A stretch of DNA of 9,460 nt from Pyrobaculum sp. (GTDB lineage Archaea; Thermoproteota; Thermoprotei; Thermoproteales; Thermoproteaceae). The translations under genes and the position numbers were made by a program. The notes beneath the pieces are model-generated. The model saw only the letters and a program-made list of their open reading frames with translations, was not told the origin of the DNA and made no database searches. Where the stretch lies: positions 1-9,460 of the forward strand of contig JAEMPK010000056.1 in assembly GCA_022759345.1 (NCBI GenBank). Direction: 5' to 3'. This document shows positions 1-7,878 of the stretch, piece by piece (the first letter of the stretch is position 1; each line of letters starts with the position of its first letter).

Positions 1-204
1 AATAAGAGCCGACATGGCAGACTAGACAGCAGAATCGACGAGACAACAAAAGAATAGACGAGACAGCGCATAGACGTAGTCGCGAAGTCGATCTCGGCGC
101 GGATAGACGAGACGAATAAAAGGATTGATGACTTTTTGGCAACTGTGCCTCTATCAAACCTCTATACGCGCTACCTCTCCGTTGCATATATATTTGTCAA
201 GTAG
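1..204 (+). pseudogene. C-terminal remnant of a coiled-coil protein, frame-disrupted, cut by window edge
   Basis: No single frame is open through this stretch, yet heptad-like coiled-coil peptide can be read by switching frames. Frame 1 gives LDSRIDETTKE at 22-54 and then a TAG at 55-57. Frame 3 gives RIDETA at 51-68. Frame 1 again gives QRIDVVAKSISARIDETNKR and IDDFLATV from 64 onward, ending at TAG 202-204. The core RIDET is encoded three times in near-identical DNA (31-45, 51-65, 100-114), which explains the short direct repeats visible in the DNA. Such Arg-Ile-Asp heptads are typical of crenarchaeal coiled-coil proteins of unknown role. The last 50 bases overlap the convergent 3' end of the propeller-like gene. 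I infer a decayed gene or sequencing indels; the 5' part lies outside the window. It could also be chance repetition, so confidence is moderate. Confidence 0.4.
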
Positions 205-954
205 AACGTATTCTGGTGCACATGGTAGCTCCAGCTTCACATCGCCCACCACCTGTCGGCCTACGACGACGCCGTAAGTTGATATGAAAAAGTCCGAGAC
301 GGCAATTTTCCGGCCTCTCCACACAACGGCGCCGGGGAGATAGTAGATTAGGGCGTTGGCCACGGAAAGGGGCTCTGCGCCGTCCGACCCCTCTACGTCG
401 TAGGTTGTGAGGTATCTGCCGTCTATAGTGAAGGCCTTAAACACCGTGGAGACAGAGTCCTCCCCCATCTCGATATCTCTCACTATTAAGAGGCGGGGGT
501 CCAGCATGTCCACGTGGAAGCTTACTCCGCATGGCGCCGGTATGAGCCTGTACTCCTCAGGCGTCGCCACAACAACGAAGCCGTCTGTACAGTAGAGAGA
601 TTTGACGTCTGCGAAGGGATAGATGGGCGAAAAGTCCCACTTCCCCAGACACCTCACTTCGCGCACAGGCCGCCAGCTGTCTAGGTCTATTACTTTCGCC
701 TCGTCGTCTAGAACCGCGACGGCGTATTTAGGCGCCTTGTATATGCCGCCCACCAGGCCGTAGGGTATAAGCACAAGATTGAACTCGCCAAACAGCGACC
801 CGTCGGGTTTATAGAGGCGCCCGCCCCTCAATATGGCGCTGCCGTAGTGGACGCCATCGTCTACCCAAGGCACCTCGGCCGCTACGTCCAGCCCACGCGC
901 CCTGCCTTTCTCAACTACGTAGAGCTCACCTTTTGAGTTCCCCACGTACAACAT
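154..954 (-). CDS. Propeller-like beta-rich protein of unknown function, last gene of the nar operon
   Basis: This encodes 266 aa with no signal peptide or membrane helix, so it is probably cytoplasmic. The opening MLYVGNSKGELYVVEKG has the look of a beta-propeller (WD/PQQ-like) blade. Similar strand-turn-strand units recur, for example AVAVLDDEAKVIDLDSW near residues 79-94, LLIVRD near 155-160 and AFTIDGRYLTTYDV near 174-187. No family signature is clear enough to name. Five cysteines (102, 122, 142, 245, 257) could form disulfides, which hyperthermophilic crenarchaea use even inside the cell. The ATG at 954 is preferred because the propeller-like sequence begins there. An in-frame ATG at 978 would add MCWPWEWA but lengthen the overlap with the upstream gene from 29 to 53 bp. 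The overlap implies co-transcription and coupling with the seven-helix protein. A role in Nar assembly or monitoring is only a guess from context. Confidence 0.7.
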   Translation of the reverse strand: MLYVGNSKGELYVVEKGRARGLDVAAEVPWVDDGVHYGSAILRGGRLYKPDGSLFGEFNLVLIPYGLVGGIYKAPKYAVAVLDDEAKVIDLDSWRPVREVRCLGKWDFSPIYPFADVKSLYCTDGFVVVATPEEYRLIPAPCGVSFHVDMLDPRLLIVRDIEMGEDSVSTVFKAFTIDGRYLTTYDVEGSDGAEPLSVANALIYYLPGAVVWRGRKIAVSDFFISTYGVVVGRQVVGDVKLELPCAPEYVLLDKYICNGEVARIEV

Positions 955-1624
955 AGCCCATTCCCACGGCCAGCACAAGATAGTGTACGGAAAGCTGGAC
1001 TTGAGGCCCCACTAGGAGCGGGAAAAGGGAATACCTTGACTTGGAGGAAAGCGCGGTGAAGACGGCGAGTGGAAAGAGCAGCGGCACGGTCAAGCCGAGG
1101 CCGAAGATGAGCACCATGCCCATGTAGTACGGAGACGCCGCAACGACAGCCAGCGCTGCTGCGGCAGTCAGCACAGCCCACTTCCTAATCGTGAATCCCC
1201 CCAGCAGAGGCAACAACGCCCACGCCAGATCAAATAGCCAAGTGTAGAACCCAGACCCACCCAGCGCCAAACCCACTACCTCCCTCGCGGCGTAGTAAAC
1301 CCCAAACGCCAGGTTAAGCTTGTCCCGGAAGAAAAGTGAGGAGAACAACGGGAGGAGCCAGAGGAGTTTTATGTAGATCCCCACGTAGGACGCCAGGTCC
1401 ATAGCCGTTAAGATAAGGGCCGCCGCGGTAAGCGGCAGGGCGCGTCTGCCCCAGTGGCCCAGCAACAGGAAGGAGTAGACGTATAGAGTGAGCATAGATA
1501 CGAACCCAACCCACTGGATCCCCACGAAGAGGGCGTGCGTGACGGGCGTCGCGGGGACGAAGATCCAGAACCTGTTGAGTATCCTGTTTAGAAAAAACTC
1601 AAGAACTAGAAAAAAGAGGTACAT
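926..1624 (-). CDS. Uncharacterised polytopic membrane protein (about 7 helices) in the nar operon
   Basis: This encodes 232 aa, nearly all hydrophobic. Likely membrane helices fall near residues 28-56 (one long or kinked), 61-80, 82-99, 127-143, 148-163, 167-192 and 205-226. Charged residues are few and sit in the expected loops (RR at 60-61, RDK at 100-102, RK at 147-148). Histidines are limited to positions 30, 57 and 214, so a conventional paired-His di-heme NarI is not evident, though single heme or quinone contacts cannot be excluded. The ATG directly follows the TAA of the heme-b subunit gene (TAAATG), which fixes the start and shows operon membership. The 3' end overlaps the propeller-like gene by 29 bp. 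I do not recognise the family. Candidate roles, from context only, are quinol-side membrane anchor, nitrate/nitrite movement, or assembly. Confidence 0.7.
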   Translation of the reverse strand: MYLFFLVLEFFLNRILNRFWIFVPATPVTHALFVGIQWVGFVSMLTLYVYSFLLLGHWGRRALPLTAAALILTAMDLASYVGIYIKLLWLLPLFSSLFFRDKLNLAFGVYYAAREVVGLALGGSGFYTWLFDLAWALLPLLGGFTIRKWAVLTAAAALAVVAASPYYMGMVLIFGLGLTVPLLFPLAVFTALSSKSRYSLFPLLVGPQVQLSVHYLVLAVGMGYVVRGELKR

Positions 1625-2554
1625 TTACTTTCTGCGAAGCGCGAGACCAGCCACCACAGCCAGCAACGCCACCAACACACCTATGACCACCCAGGCCCAG
1701 GCAGGCGTTGTCTCAACGACGTACGTCTGTGTGACCGTTGTAGCAGAGGTCTGCGTGGCGGTCGGCGCCGGTTGCGTCGGCTGAGTCGCCGCAAATATGG
1801 GCCTCTCAAGGTGGAACTGCACCCATCCGCTGGTGGCCTTCAAGCCACCTCTCTCGCCCTTTGAGCCGTCCCACGTGGCGAAGGCGGCGCTGAAGTCGTC
1901 GGCGAGCGAGCTCATCAGCGGATGCACCGAGCCCAGCGGTCTGACCAGCACCACGTACCACGCCCCGTCTTTGTATACTGCATATGCCTGCACCACCTGC
2001 GCCGAGTCAGGCAACAGCTCCACTGGCGAGGTCGGTGTTGTCTGGAGGCCCAGGGCCTCTCTTTGCTGGGGGCTGAGGCCGTACCCGGCGCCGGCCACCA
2101 GATTCTCTACGCCTACCCCGGCCCTCCAGTAGATTATGTTCACGGGGTTGTCCACGGTGCCCATGCATATATACGGCAACTGGGCCCTCGACACGGGGAA
2201 CTGCACAGCCACCGCGTCTGGAAACACGTCGAGGCCGCCCGGCTTAGCTACGTCTTGTGTGGCGTCTTTCCACGTCAGCAGGAACGCTATGTGTGTGCCG
2301 TTGTACACGGCAGACACAGACACCGCCCGGTTCTCGACAGCGGGGGCAAGCGGGTAGACGAGGGTCTGGCTAGTGAGGGGCACATCCGCTGGCTTAGGCC
2401 ACAGAGGCGAGGCAGGGTCCACAGGCAGGCTTCCGTTTATGAACTTCACCAACACGGCCGACTCCTGCGCTGTAACAACCATGACGCCCAACGCGGCGAG
2501 CACAACGGCGACGGCGAGGGCGACGCCCGGAAGCAGGAGCTCGGGCCTCCTCAT
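1625..2554 (-). CDS. Heme-b binding gamma subunit of nitrate reductase (ethylbenzene dehydrogenase/DMSO reductase type II gamma family)
   Basis: This 309-aa protein is predicted to bind one heme b and relay electrons between the membrane and the Fe-S subunit of an outward-facing nitrate reductase. It has an N-terminal Sec-type signal (hydrophobic residues about 6-27, likely cut near TAQ-ES), then a globular beta domain. In the family the heme iron is held by a Met and a Lys. The best matches are M131 in YICMGTVDNP and K239 in GLKATSGW, just after the family hallmark AFATWDGSKGERGG. A Thr/Pro/Gln-rich linker (about 255-284) leads to a C-terminal membrane anchor (about 286-305) ending in RRK, so the domain sits outside the cell, tethered. 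Haloarchaeal nar operons carry a similar subunit, called NarC there. The ATG overlaps the narH stop as ATGA. Ligand assignments come from motif matching, not from a computed alignment. Confidence 0.86.
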   Translation of the reverse strand: MRRPELLLPGVALAVAVVLAALGVMVVTAQESAVLVKFINGSLPVDPASPLWPKPADVPLTSQTLVYPLAPAVENRAVSVSAVYNGTHIAFLLTWKDATQDVAKPGGLDVFPDAVAVQFPVSRAQLPYICMGTVDNPVNIIYWRAGVGVENLVAGAGYGLSPQQREALGLQTTPTSPVELLPDSAQVVQAYAVYKDGAWYVVLVRPLGSVHPLMSSLADDFSAAFATWDGSKGERGGLKATSGWVQFHLERPIFAATQPTQPAPTATQTSATTVTQTYVVETTPAWAWVVIGVLVALLAVVAGLALRRK

Positions 2555-3972
2555 GGCAACCCCGCTACACCTCTCTGTAGTTGCGGCTGGTTTGCGTATC
2601 TCTTCGGGTTGGTGGGTATGACGAATCTGTCCTCGTACCGCGCTATGGCGAACAACCTGTACATCTCCTCGGCGTCTTGCTCAGTCAGACCCGCCTCGGC
2701 GAGAGCTTGCTTCGCCTTGTCCGCCAAGCCAGGCTCCGTCACGTTTTTGCTACGTTCATAGATGCGCACCGCTATCAACTTCTTCAAGGCTTGTTCCACC
2801 AGAGCCGTGTCGCCGGCCGTGAACATAGACGCCAGGTACTTAACCGGTATCCTGAGCTCGGAGACTCTTGGGAACACGTCGGTTATCTTGGCGCCGTATG
2901 CCTGCTCGAAGGTGGTCACCACGGGGCTCAGCGGCGGCACGTAGAAGATCATGGGCAAGGTCCTAAACTCGGGATGCAGCGGGAACGCCACCTGCCACTT
3001 CTTCACCATCTTGTAGACGGGGGACCTCTGGGCCGCCGTGATCCAGTCGTCAGGTATCCCGGCGCTCCTCGCCGCAGATATGACGTCGGGGTCGAAGGGA
3101 TCCAGCAACACCTCGTCGATGAACCTCCTCATGAGGCGCGTTGGGTCCGGCTCGGCGGCCACGTCGAGGACCTTGTCGGCATCGTAGAGCAACACGCCTA
3201 CGTATCTAATCTTCCCGACGCACGTCAACGCGCAAACGGGGGGTTGCCCAGCCTCTATCCTCGGGTAGCAGAGGATACACTTCTCCGACTTGCCGGTCTT
3301 CCAGTTGTAGTACACCTTCTTGTAGGGGCAGGCCGCCACGCAGTATCTGTAGCCGCGGCACCTGCTCTGATCCACAAGCACTATGCCGTCCTCCTCCCTC
3401 TTATAGATGGCCTTCCTGGGGCAGGCCGCGAGGCATGAGGGGTTTAGGCAGTGATTGCAGATCCTCGGCAGATACATCATAAACACGTCCTTAAACTGCG
3501 TGTAGATCGACTTCTGCAGGGGGTCTAGGTTGGGGTCCTCAAGCAGCAGGTCCGTCCCAGCCAAGTCGTCGTTCCAGTTGGGGCCGTTGGACACGTCCAT
3601 GGGCCGGCCGTCTATCAGCGAGATGGGCCGGGCCACCGGCTGCTGGTCTGTCTGCTTCTCGGAGAACAGCACCTCGTACTCGTATGTCCAGGGTTCGTAA
3701 TAGTCGTCTAGGCCTGGCGGCTTGTAGTCCTTCTTTATCTCGATCCTCAGCTTCAGCTTCCCGCCGTCGAGAACCCACCCGCCGTTGTGCTTATCCTGGT
3801 TCTCCCACTGCCTCGGGTAGCCTGGGCCTGGGCGAGTCTCCACGTTGTTCCACCACATGTACTCGGCGCCTTGCCTGTTGGTCCACACGTTCTTGCAGGT
3901 AACAGTACAGGTGTTACAGCCGAGACATTTATCGAGATTCATAGCCATTGAGATCTGGGCGCGGACCTTCAT
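2551..3972 (-). CDS. narH: Respiratory nitrate reductase beta (Fe-S) subunit NarH
   Basis: This 473-aa subunit carries electrons from the membrane side to NarG through three [4Fe-4S] clusters and one [3Fe-4S] cluster. All four cysteine groups are visible: C16-x2-C19-x2-C22-x3-C26; C172, C175, C180, C184; C205, C211, C215; and C232, C235, C247, C251. The third group lacks a fourth cysteine, as expected for the [3Fe-4S] site. There E. coli NarH has Trp (CRGWRMC), while here it is Tyr208 (CRGYRYC). Other NarH hallmarks are WTNRQGAEYMWWNNVETRPG (about 30-49), CPYKK, IEAGQP and LLYDAD. E. coli NarH is slightly longer (about 510 aa). There is no signal peptide, so it should be exported piggy-back on NarG. 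The start overlaps the narG stop (ATGA), and GGTGA sits 4 bases upstream of the ATG as a plausible ribosome binding site. Confidence 0.98.
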   Translation of the reverse strand: MKVRAQISMAMNLDKCLGCNTCTVTCKNVWTNRQGAEYMWWNNVETRPGPGYPRQWENQDKHNGGWVLDGGKLKLRIEIKKDYKPPGLDDYYEPWTYEYEVLFSEKQTDQQPVARPISLIDGRPMDVSNGPNWNDDLAGTDLLLEDPNLDPLQKSIYTQFKDVFMMYLPRICNHCLNPSCLAACPRKAIYKREEDGIVLVDQSRCRGYRYCVAACPYKKVYYNWKTGKSEKCILCYPRIEAGQPPVCALTCVGKIRYVGVLLYDADKVLDVAAEPDPTRLMRRFIDEVLLDPFDPDVISAARSAGIPDDWITAAQRSPVYKMVKKWQVAFPLHPEFRTLPMIFYVPPLSPVVTTFEQAYGAKITDVFPRVSELRIPVKYLASMFTAGDTALVEQALKKLIAVRIYERSKNVTEPGLADKAKQALAEAGLTEQDAEEMYRLFAIARYEDRFVIPTNPKRYANQPQLQRGVAGLP

Positions 3973-6900
3973 AGCCTCACCGAACTAGCAGGCCTTATTA
4001 CCGCTATCTCGTCTCTGTTTACCCCGGTGGGGCCGTAGTAGTTGAAGGACCAGCTCAGTTGCGCGTAGCCGCCCACCATATCTGTCGGTTTGAGGTGTAC
4101 ACTTCCCAAGCTATTGTGTGTGCCCGCCCTCTTGCCCGTGAGCGGACTTATGGGAACGTAGATGTGCCTCTCTTGGGCGTGATACATTATGACGGTTCCG
4201 CGGGGAATCCTCGGGCTCACAACTGCTCTCGCCACTACGACGCCGTTTGCGTTGTAGACCTCTATCCAGTCGTTGTCCTTGATGCCGAGCCACTTGGCAT
4301 CTTCGTCGTTTATCCAGACCACCTGCCCGCCTCTAAACAGCGTCAGCATGATGAGGTTGTCCCAATACGTGCTGTGGAGATTCCACTTGCCGTGCGGCGT
4401 CAGATACCTTGCAACGAGGTATCTACTTCCGTCCTTCTCCACGCGGTACTTAGCCGGGTCGTGCCAGAAGTCTTTTACATCCAAGCCCAGCAACACTTTA
4501 TCCACGTCTGCATCAACCACCGGCCGCTTGTGTATTGGGAGGCTCTCCCCCAGCTCCCTAAACCACTCGTGGTCTATATAGAAGTGTTGCCTCCCTGTCA
4601 AGGTGCGCCAAGGCACAAGCCTCTCGGTGTTTACAGTAAACGGCGAGTAGGTACGTCCCGGCGCCTCTATGCCGTTCCACACAGGCGACGTGGTGACGCG
4701 TCTGGGTTGCGCCACGATGTCGTCGAAGGTGATCCGGTGCTCTCTAGCCGGGAGGTCGGCGAGCTTAAGCCCAGTCACCTGCTCGAGGTTCTTCCACGCC
4801 ATGTAGGCCACCTCGCCGTTGGACTCAGGCGACACCGCCAGCATTGTCTCTGCCGCCTTCTTGTCGGTCTCTAGGCTGGGGCATCCCTCCACAGCGGCGC
4901 ACCTCCCCTTCACGTAGTCTGAGGTGGCCGGGGTCAAGCCGTTCTTCTCCCTGAGATACGCATACTGCTCCACGGGCTTAAACGCGGGTATGCCCTTTGC
5001 AGACAAGCCAGCTGTCACCACCAAGGGGCCGTAGGTGATATACATGTCGTACACATCCCAATACCTCCTGACGACGAGCGACACGGAGGCCATGGTCTTG
5101 CCCGGAATGGGGTCCACTTCGCCTTTCTTCCAGTCCTTGACCTCGCCGAGGGGCTGGGCGATCTCGGTTGGGCTGTCGTGCATAAGCGGTGTGAGCACCA
5201 CGTCGTAGGCCTCCTGCGGGAGATACTTAGGCGCCAGCTCGGAGAACTTCTTCGCGATGGTCTTAAAGATGTCCCAGTCGGTCTTCGCCTCCCAGGGCGG
5301 GTCAATCGCCGGGGTGAACGGGTGTATGAATGTGTGCATGTCAGTCATGGAGAGGTCGTACTTCTCGTACCAAGTCGCCGCGGGCAGGATCACATCGGCG
5401 TAGATGGCTGAGGTGGCCATCCTGAAGTCCAGCACCACGAGGAGGTCCAGCTTGCCCTCCGGTGCTGGCTTCCTAACGTTCACCTCCTTCACAAGGCCCT
5501 CCTCCACAGCCCACTCCCTATTCATTACGTTGTTGTCTGTGCCGAGGAGGTGCTTCAAGAAGTACTCGTGGCCCTTAGACGAAGCACCCAGCAGGTTCGA
5601 CCTCCACAGGAAGAGGACTCTTGGCCAGTTCTCAGGCGCGTCGGGGTCCTCAATCGCGAGCGTCACCTCGCCCTTCTTCAACATCTCGGCCACCCGCCTA
5701 GACACGTAGCTACCCCACTGGTTCTGCGGAACATTCTGTTGCTTCGCCTCATCTACAAACTTTGCGCCGAGATCCAGGGGATTCACGTTGAGGCTTGGGT
5801 AGAAGGGCAACCAGCCCAGCCTCACCGCTATCACGTTTGCGTCCATCGAATGGAGGTTACCCCACTTCTTCGCCCACGGCGCGGCGTGACTACTCGTCGT
5901 CGTAGGGTCGTACCTCCACTGGTCCGTGTGGACGTACCAGTAGCTGGGGGAGTTCTGCTGACGCGGCGGCCTGACCCAGTCCAGGGCGAAGGCTACGGAG
6001 GACCAGCCTATCAGCGTTCTGATTTTCTCCTGCCCCACGTAGTGGGCCCAGCCGCCGCCGTTTTTGCCCTGCGTACCGCCGAGGAGGACCAGCAACAAGA
6101 TGGAGCGGTACATCAAGTCGGTATGGTACCAGTGGTTTATGCCAGGCCCCAAGAATATCATGGCGCGGCCGCCGCACGGCGTATTGTCGTCGCCGAAGAA
6201 CGGTGGGTCGCTGGGCCTGCCGAAGATGGGCTTTGAGTAGATGGCCGTGTCCATGAAGCCCCTGGCCATCTGCAACACCGCATCGCGGGACACCCCAGTT
6301 ATGGCCTCCTGCCACGCCGGCGTAAACGGCTTCGGGTCGTTGTAGTCCGCGGGGTAGTCGCCGCCGAGGTCGCCCCTCCTCACGCCTAGATGAGCCGCCA
6401 GCAGGTCAAACACCGTGGTCACATACTTATCGCCGACTTTGACGGCCGGCACCTCCCTGACGAAGCCCTTCACCTCGAAGTCCATGGCCATGAACTTAAC
6501 CGGCACCTTCTCGTATCCCCCCACCTCCATTACAGACAGCACGGGGTCTATGTCGGCCTCGCCGGCGGGCGTTATGCCCCTCAGCTGTAGGTTCCACTTA
6601 CCGCTCCCATCCCACCTGAAGCCGATGGAGCCGTAGGGAGCCGCCAGGGTGCCGTCTTTCTGCATAACCACGCTCTTCCACTCTGGGTACTGCCCCACCT
6701 TGTCCTTGAGCTCCGGCACGTCGGACGCCCTCAGGAAGCGGCCCTGGAGGTAGGTGCCGTCGCCGGCTGGCTCCAGCACCACGAGGAAGGGCAGGTCCGT
6801 GTAGCGCCTTGCGTACTCCCTGAGGCACTTAACCTGCCTGTCGACGTAGTACTCCTTCAAGGCGACGTGGGCCGCGGCGAGGCCCAGCGCGGCGTCGGTG

Positions 6901-7856
6901 CCCGGCAACGCCGGCACCCACATGTCGGCGAACTTTACATGTTCGCTGTAGTCGGGGCTCACCACCACCACCTTGGCGCCTCTGTACCTAGCCTGGGTGT
7001 ACATCTGGGCGTCCGGTGTCCGCGTCAGAGGGAGGTTGGTCCCCCACACGATCATATACTGCGCATGGAACCAGTCGGCCGACTCCGGCACGTCTGTCTG
7101 CTCGCCCCACATCTGCGGGCTGGCCGGAGGCAGGTCGGCGTACCAGTCGTAGAAGGAGCCCATGACGCCGCCTATAAGTTCTATGAAGCGGGCTCCCGAG
7201 GCGTAGCTCACCGGCGACATGGCGGGGATGGGGGTGAAGCCGTAGATCCTGTCCGGGCCGTACTTCTTGATAGTGTATATCAGGGCGGCCGCTATGAGCT
7301 CAGTAGCCTCGTCCCAGCTAACCCGACTCCACCCGGCCTTGCCCCTGGCCTTCTGATAAGCCGCGCGGTTCTGCGGGTCCTCCACTATGCGCCTCCACGC
7401 CTCCACCGGGTCGCCAGTCTCCGCCTTGTACTTCCTGTATAGGTCAATGAGGACCCCCCTCACGTAGGGGTACTTAACCCTCAGCGGGCTGTAGATGTAC
7501 CAGGAGTAGCTGGCCCCCCTGGGGCACCCCCTGGGCTCGTAGTTGGGTATATCCGGCGCAATGTCGGGGTAGTCCGTGGCCTGTAGCTCCCACACCACGA
7601 GACCATCCTTGACGTAGACATTCCAGGAGCAAGACCCAGTGCAGTTGACGCCGTGGGTGGATCTGGCCACTTTGTCGTACTGCCACCGCCTCCTGTAGAG
7701 ATCCTCCCAGCTTCTGTCTGGGTACTGCAACCGAGTGTCCATAAACTGGGCAAGCGGCTTGAGGTATTCTAAGTTCTGCGCCAACGCCAACACGCCGGCA
7801 GAAACCCCAACGGCGGCGGTTGCGGCCAGCAATCTCCTACGTGTTGTAGTTAACAT
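3969..7856 (-). CDS. narG: Respiratory nitrate reductase alpha (catalytic, Mo-bisMGD) subunit NarG with Tat signal
   Basis: This 1295-aa subunit reduces nitrate to nitrite at a Mo-bis-MGD centre. It starts MLTTTRRRLLAATAAVG, a twin-arginine signal, so the folded subunit should be moved outside the membrane, as described for archaeal Nar. FS0 cluster ligands are H68, C72, C76 (THGVNCTGSCSW) and C111 (EPRGCPRGASYSWY). Spacing relative to E. coli NarG places the Mo-ligand Asp at D241 in YADLPPASP, followed by WGEQTDVPESADW. The C-terminal cofactor-binding region is intact, with HGKWNLHSTYWDN, MYHAQERH and FNYYGPTGVNRDE. Length is close to E. coli NarG (about 1247 aa). The ATG at 7856 was chosen over an upstream in-frame start at 7979 because it places the Tat motif at the N-terminus and leaves a 22-bp gap after the preceding gene. 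No clear Shine-Dalgarno sequence is visible. The stop overlaps narH (ATGA). Confidence 0.98.
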   Translation of the reverse strand: MLTTTRRRLLAATAAVGVSAGVLALAQNLEYLKPLAQFMDTRLQYPDRSWEDLYRRRWQYDKVARSTHGVNCTGSCSWNVYVKDGLVVWELQATDYPDIAPDIPNYEPRGCPRGASYSWYIYSPLRVKYPYVRGVLIDLYRKYKAETGDPVEAWRRIVEDPQNRAAYQKARGKAGWSRVSWDEATELIAAALIYTIKKYGPDRIYGFTPIPAMSPVSYASGARFIELIGGVMGSFYDWYADLPPASPQMWGEQTDVPESADWFHAQYMIVWGTNLPLTRTPDAQMYTQARYRGAKVVVVSPDYSEHVKFADMWVPALPGTDAALGLAAAHVALKEYYVDRQVKCLREYARRYTDLPFLVVLEPAGDGTYLQGRFLRASDVPELKDKVGQYPEWKSVVMQKDGTLAAPYGSIGFRWDGSGKWNLQLRGITPAGEADIDPVLSVMEVGGYEKVPVKFMAMDFEVKGFVREVPAVKVGDKYVTTVFDLLAAHLGVRRGDLGGDYPADYNDPKPFTPAWQEAITGVSRDAVLQMARGFMDTAIYSKPIFGRPSDPPFFGDDNTPCGGRAMIFLGPGINHWYHTDLMYRSILLLVLLGGTQGKNGGGWAHYVGQEKIRTLIGWSSVAFALDWVRPPRQQNSPSYWYVHTDQWRYDPTTTSSHAAPWAKKWGNLHSMDANVIAVRLGWLPFYPSLNVNPLDLGAKFVDEAKQQNVPQNQWGSYVSRRVAEMLKKGEVTLAIEDPDAPENWPRVLFLWRSNLLGASSKGHEYFLKHLLGTDNNVMNREWAVEEGLVKEVNVRKPAPEGKLDLLVVLDFRMATSAIYADVILPAATWYEKYDLSMTDMHTFIHPFTPAIDPPWEAKTDWDIFKTIAKKFSELAPKYLPQEAYDVVLTPLMHDSPTEIAQPLGEVKDWKKGEVDPIPGKTMASVSLVVRRYWDVYDMYITYGPLVVTAGLSAKGIPAFKPVEQYAYLREKNGLTPATSDYVKGRCAAVEGCPSLETDKKAAETMLAVSPESNGEVAYMAWKNLEQVTGLKLADLPAREHRITFDDIVAQPRRVTTSPVWNGIEAPGRTYSPFTVNTERLVPWRTLTGRQHFYIDHEWFRELGESLPIHKRPVVDADVDKVLLGLDVKDFWHDPAKYRVEKDGSRYLVARYLTPHGKWNLHSTYWDNLIMLTLFRGGQVVWINDEDAKWLGIKDNDWIEVYNANGVVVARAVVSPRIPRGTVIMYHAQERHIYVPISPLTGKRAGTHNSLGSVHLKPTDMVGGYAQLSWSFNYYGPTGVNRDEIAVIRPASSVRL

Positions 7857-7878
7857 TGAGTATAAGCAGGAGGTAGGT

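Noticed and set aside
31..113. Short direct repeats GACGAGAC read as regulatory sites or a CRISPR-like array
   Set aside because: Spacing is irregular and the units are too short. They are better explained as codons of coiled-coil heptads.
4059..4874. Long plus-strand open frames opposite narG (also 5550-6236 and, opposite narH, 2581-3438)
   Set aside because: They are antisense to well-supported genes. Their composition is rich in Arg, His and Val and lacks motifs, as expected from the codon bias of the other strand.
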